Assembly: GCA_900771165.1 (NCBI GenBank)
Contig: CAAGMX010000475.1
Location: forward strand, 1-7,867
Length of the DNA: 7,867 nucleotides
From: Victivallales bacterium
GTDB lineage: Bacteria; Verrucomicrobiota; Lentisphaeria; Oligosphaerales; Oligosphaeraceae
Direction: 5' to 3'
The notes below the pieces were generated by a model. That model saw only the letters and a list, made by a program, of their open reading frames with translations. It was not told where the DNA came from and did no database searches. How positions within the stretch are numbered: position 1 is the first letter of the stretch; each line of letters starts with the position of its first letter. Below are positions 5,655-7,867 of the stretch, one piece after another. The position numbers and the translations under genes are program-made.

Positions 5655-7222
5655 ACGATGAAGAATTAGGAGGCGCCCCCTCCCCTGCCCCGGCTGCCGG
5701 GGGCGGGAGGAGATACCTTTCCCCCTCGGAATGGAGGGGGGAGAAAGCTCCTGCCTCCCCCTCCCCTGCCCCGGCTTCTGACGGGGAGGCGGAGAAGAGC
5801 CCTGTGGCGGTGAGTCCCCTGCGGGATGTCCTGACGGCGGGAGGCGGGAGCCGTGTGGTCATGCCCTCGGCGGAATCCCTCCGTGCCCGGGAGGCAAAGA
5901 AGAAAGCGGCGTCCCGGAAGGTCGCCGGGGCTTCCCTGGGGAGAGGCTCCCTGGAGGAGACCCGCCCTGGCCGGATGCCCTCTGCTGCCGTTTCCTCCCT
6001 GGAGGAGACCCGTCCTGGCGTGGTGGGGACGAAGGCTCCCCGCCGCAGTCCCGTGGTGAACCTGGAGGAGACCCGCCCTGGCCGCGCCATCCCCGCGCCG
6101 GTCGTGACGGCGCCTGCGCCGGAGGCGGACATTCCCGTGGCGGCTCCTGCCCCGGCTGCCTTTCCCGGCGGATTGCCCCGGCGGAGCGCCTCGGCCCTGC
6201 AGGAGGTCGCCCCCTTCAGCGAGGGTGTCCTCTCCCATCTGCGCTCCCGTCTCCCGGAAACCCTGAATCTCCTTTCTCCCGAGGCAAGCCGCCGGGTGGT
6301 GGAGAAGCTGCGGGAGGGCGCTCCCTACGCCATTGGCTCCCAGCTGGCCCGGGGCGCGGAGAGCATTCTCTACCAGGGCTCGGTGGAGGGATATAACTTT
6401 CTGGTGAAGTCCATCCGGAATTGGAAGGATCACTGGCTGGGAGATGTGCGCACCCGGAAGGATGAGGGGCGGATCTCCAGCGGCGTGGCCTACGCCACCA
6501 AGGTGCGCCACCTCACCAACGAATGGAGTGTGGGGCAGAATTTCCAGGAGGATGGGGGCGCCCCGGTGCCGGTGCAGCTCTATTCCCTGCGGAAGGTGAG
6601 CCGCCTGGGCCTGGAACTGGGCTGGGATCTGCTGATGGAGCGCATCAACGGCGTGGATCTGTCGGACAAACGGCTGCTGGCCTCCATGACCCTGACGGAT
6701 AAGGTGAAACTGTGCATCCGCATGGCGCAGGCCATCTCTGTGCTGCACCAGAAACGCTTCATCCATCTGGACATCAAGCCCAGCAACTTCATGCTGGACC
6801 GCCAGGGACGCGTCCGCCTCATCGACTTCGGCATCTCCGTCTCCTCCGGATTCCAGAGCCGCACCGTGGCCGGCACGGCGGGATATTTCTCCCCGGAACA
6901 AATCTCCTGTCGCCCCCTGGGGGAGGACACCGATATCTTCGCCCTGGGCATCACCTTCAATGTCCTCTTCGGCGGCAGAATCCTCCTCCAGTCCCCGGAC
7001 GAGGCCAAGAGCCGCCAGGTGCGCCACGACGCCGCCTCCGACCTGGAGAAAAATACCCTTCCCGCCGTCTCCGACATCCCCGAGCTCACCGCCGGGTATC
7101 GTCCCTTGGCGGAAGTCATCCGGGAGTGCACCATCTATCGTCGCCTGAACCGCATCGGGAATTGCACCCAGCTTATCAGCCGTCTGCGCCAGGCGGCCCT
7201 CCAGTGCGGCCTGACCCTGTAA
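5633..7222 (+). CDS. Cytoplasmic Hanks-type Ser/Thr protein kinase with LEETRPG repeat N-terminus
   Basis: From GTG 5633 the product has 529 residues. Residues 1-230 are low-complexity (Pro, Ala, Arg, Ser rich) and probably disordered. They contain three LEETRPG repeats at 107-113, 123-129 and 144-150. The kinase domain (about 232-529) has a degenerate glycine loop (LARGAESILYQG), Lys259 in FLVKSI, the probable alpha-C Glu297, catalytic HLDIKPSN with Asp380, DFG at 398-400, and GTAGYFSPEQ. It should be active but of the non-RD type (HLD instead of HRD). The Lys-to-Glu spacing is about twice the usual, implying an insertion. No transmembrane segment or extracellular sensor is present, unlike PknB or PrkC. 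The open frame extends upstream to TTG 5537, but those starts precede the AAGGAG at 5546 and are unlikely. Start choice is uncertain, with only GGAA about 5 nt before GTG 5633. The likely role is phosphorylating the GTPase, the DNA-binding partner or itself (inference). Confidence 0.85.
   Translation: MSAKRYLNDEELGGAPSPAPAAGGGRRYLSPSEWRGEKAPASPSPAPASDGEAEKSPVAVSPLRDVLTAGGGSRVVMPSAESLRAREAKKKAASRKVAGASLGRGSLEETRPGRMPSAAVSSLEETRPGVVGTKAPRRSPVVNLEETRPGRAIPAPVVTAPAPEADIPVAAPAPAAFPGGLPRRSASALQEVAPFSEGVLSHLRSRLPETLNLLSPEASRRVVEKLREGAPYAIGSQLARGAESILYQGSVEGYNFLVKSIRNWKDHWLGDVRTRKDEGRISSGVAYATKVRHLTNEWSVGQNFQEDGGAPVPVQLYSLRKVSRLGLELGWDLLMERINGVDLSDKRLLASMTLTDKVKLCIRMAQAISVLHQKRFIHLDIKPSNFMLDRQGRVRLIDFGISVSSGFQSRTVAGTAGYFSPEQISCRPLGEDTDIFALGITFNVLFGGRILLQSPDEAKSRQVRHDAASDLEKNTLPAVSDIPELTAGYRPLAEVIRECTIYRRLNRIGNCTQLISRLRQAALQCGLTL
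5674..5794 (+). repeat. In-frame cluster of GC-rich hairpins and a 20-bp direct repeat inside the kinase gene
   Basis: A 20-bp sequence is exactly repeated at 5676-5695 and 5757-5776, 81 bp apart, and encodes SPAPA-type segments. Around it lie three hairpins. CCCCGG (5688-5693) pairs with CCGGGG (5697-5702), within outer arms CGCCCCC (5674-5680) and GGGGGCG (5699-5705). CCCCCTC (5721-5727) pairs with GAGGGGG (5734-5740). GCCTCCCC (5753-5760) pairs with GGGGAGGC (5783-5790). This density of dyads looks like a small palindromic repetitive element tolerated in the disordered linker rather than protein-driven sequence. Confidence 0.5.
5951..6084 (+). repeat. Three coding repeats for LEETRPG
   Basis: The heptapeptide LEETRPG is encoded at 5951-5971, 5999-6019 and 6062-6082. 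The first and third are identical over 23 bp; the second differs at synonymous and flanking bases. Each repeat holds one Thr (residues 110, 126 and 147 from GTG 5633) after two glutamates, a plausible site for autophosphorylation and for binding a phosphothreonine-reading FHA domain. The retained peptide with changing spacers suggests selection on the motif. Confidence 0.7.
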
Positions 7223-7225
7223 TGC

Positions 7226-7268
7226 GGAGGGCGGGAGAGTAGCGCGCCCTCCCGCCTTCTGCCTTCTT
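7226..7268 (+). terminator. Terminator hairpin after the kinase gene
   Basis: GGCGGGAG (7230-7237) pairs with CTCCCGCC (7249-7256) around an 11-nt loop. The stem extends outward through GGAG (7226-7229) and TTCT (7257-7260) with G-U pairs. A T-rich but interrupted tail (TTCTGCCTTCTTTC) follows. It begins 4 nt after the kinase stop codon and separates that gene from the transporter gene. Confidence 0.6.
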
Positions 7269-7296
7269 TCCCCAGCTTCGGACGGAAAGTCTTGCC

Positions 7297-7867
7297 ATGC
7301 GTTCTCTCCTTTGGACGGTCCTGATTCTCGGTGCCATCCTGGCGCTGCCGGTGGCCCTGCGCCGGAGGGATGTCCCTTCTTCCGGGGGGGAGGCGGAGCG
7401 CCGTCTGGTGGTGATCACCGCCAACAACGAGGCCTTGCGCCACGAAACCGAGCTGGCTTTCCGGGCGTATTATGCGGAGCGTCACGGGGGGGAGCAGGTT
7501 TCCATCGACTGGCGGGCCCCCGGGGGCACCTCGGAGATTGTCCGGTATTTGCGGAGCACCTTCGAGGCCAATGTGCGTCACGCCTGGGGGCGTCAGGGCG
7601 GGGCGGGGGTGCCCTGGAGCGAGGAGGTGGCCTCTGCCGTCTTCGGGGCCAGATGTCCCGAAGAGCCCCGGCTGGCGGAGGTCTGGCAGTGGCTGCGGGA
7701 GAGCCAGGTGGGGGTGGATGTGGATGTCTTCCTGGGGGGAGGGCAGTATGACCATGAGGGACTGCGGCGCAGCGGGCTGCTGGTGCCCTCCGGCGTGCGG
7801 CAACGGCATCCGGAGTGGTTTGCGGGAGCGGATCCCGTCCTTTCCCCGGGGGGCGGCGGCGAAGTCT
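7297..7867 (+). CDS. Extracellular solute-binding protein of an ABC transporter, N-terminal part (runs off the window)
   Basis: At least 190 codons are present and the gene continues beyond the right edge. An N-terminal hydrophobic segment (LLWTVLILGAILALPVAL, 4-21) would export the protein or anchor it in the inner membrane. No lipobox cysteine follows. The mature part begins with a strand, RRLVVITANNEALRHETELAF (35-55, given with overlap), then VSIDWRAPGGTSEIVRYL (68-85). These resemble periplasmic binding proteins of the iron(III)-type class, in which a LVIITPHNEA-like strand and PGGTSEI line the ligand cleft. DVDVFLGGG (143-151) is the usual following strand. The ligand is unknown; iron is only the family's common case. 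The ATG at 7297 has a weak GGAAAG site 7 nt upstream. It shares strand with the kinase gene but lies beyond the terminator, so it is probably a separate unit. Confidence 0.7.
   Translation, partial: MRSLLWTVLILGAILALPVALRRRDVPSSGGEAERRLVVITANNEALRHETELAFRAYYAERHGGEQVSIDWRAPGGTSEIVRYLRSTFEANVRHAWGRQGGAGVPWSEEVASAVFGARCPEEPRLAEVWQWLRESQVGVDVDVFLGGGQYDHEGLRRSGLLVPSGVRQRHPEWFAGADPVLSPGGGGEV

Noticed and set aside
5666..7027. 453-codon minus-strand frame opposite the kinase gene
   Set aside because: His/Gly/Arg-rich shadow product. The plus strand encodes intact kinase motifs.

Overview
The window is GC-rich bacterial DNA with long, well-spaced genes and good Shine-Dalgarno sites. The aspartate carbamoyltransferase has a long N-terminus and an FTQPSTRTF active-site segment. 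From memory this form resembles sequences of the Planctomycetes-Verrucomicrobia group. The partial solute-binding protein at the right edge, with an N-terminal hydrophobic segment and a PGGTSEI motif, also recalls Verrucomicrobiota. I therefore suggest a PVC-group bacterium, probably Verrucomicrobiota, at low to moderate confidence. The housekeeping genes suggest a chromosome rather than a plasmid.

The left third (86-3178, minus strand) reads argF, pyrB, then an LD-carboxypeptidase (peptidase S66) gene. The genes are separated by 75 and 39 bp and probably form one transcription unit. ArgF and PyrB both consume carbamoyl phosphate, for arginine and pyrimidine synthesis respectively. The third gene belongs to murein recycling.

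Positions 3179-4026 form a long divergent intergenic region with no convincing gene. Its centre (about 3490-3870) is clearly more AT-rich than the flanks. It carries a family of short repeats (AGTATAGTA and variants on both strands), a second repeat CATAAC-N-TTTCCC, and a strong extended -10 element on the minus strand.

The middle and right (4027-7222, plus strand) hold the most unusual part. A small winged-helix DNA-binding protein (112 aa) is followed 3 bp later by a divergent tubulin/FtsZ-superfamily GTPase (365 aa). After a 166-bp gap comes a cytoplasmic Hanks-type Ser/Thr kinase (about 529 aa) whose disordered N-terminal half carries three LEETRPG repeats. The order repeats, winged helix, tubulin-like GTPase is that of type III (TubZRC) partition modules: tubC, tubR, tubZ. 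Here it sits beside housekeeping genes, with a kinase added. I infer a cytomotive filament or DNA-positioning module under phospho-control. Orthology to TubZR is not shown by the sequence alone.

A good terminator hairpin (7226-7265) follows the kinase gene. At the right edge a solute-binding protein of a binding-protein-dependent transporter begins and runs off the window.
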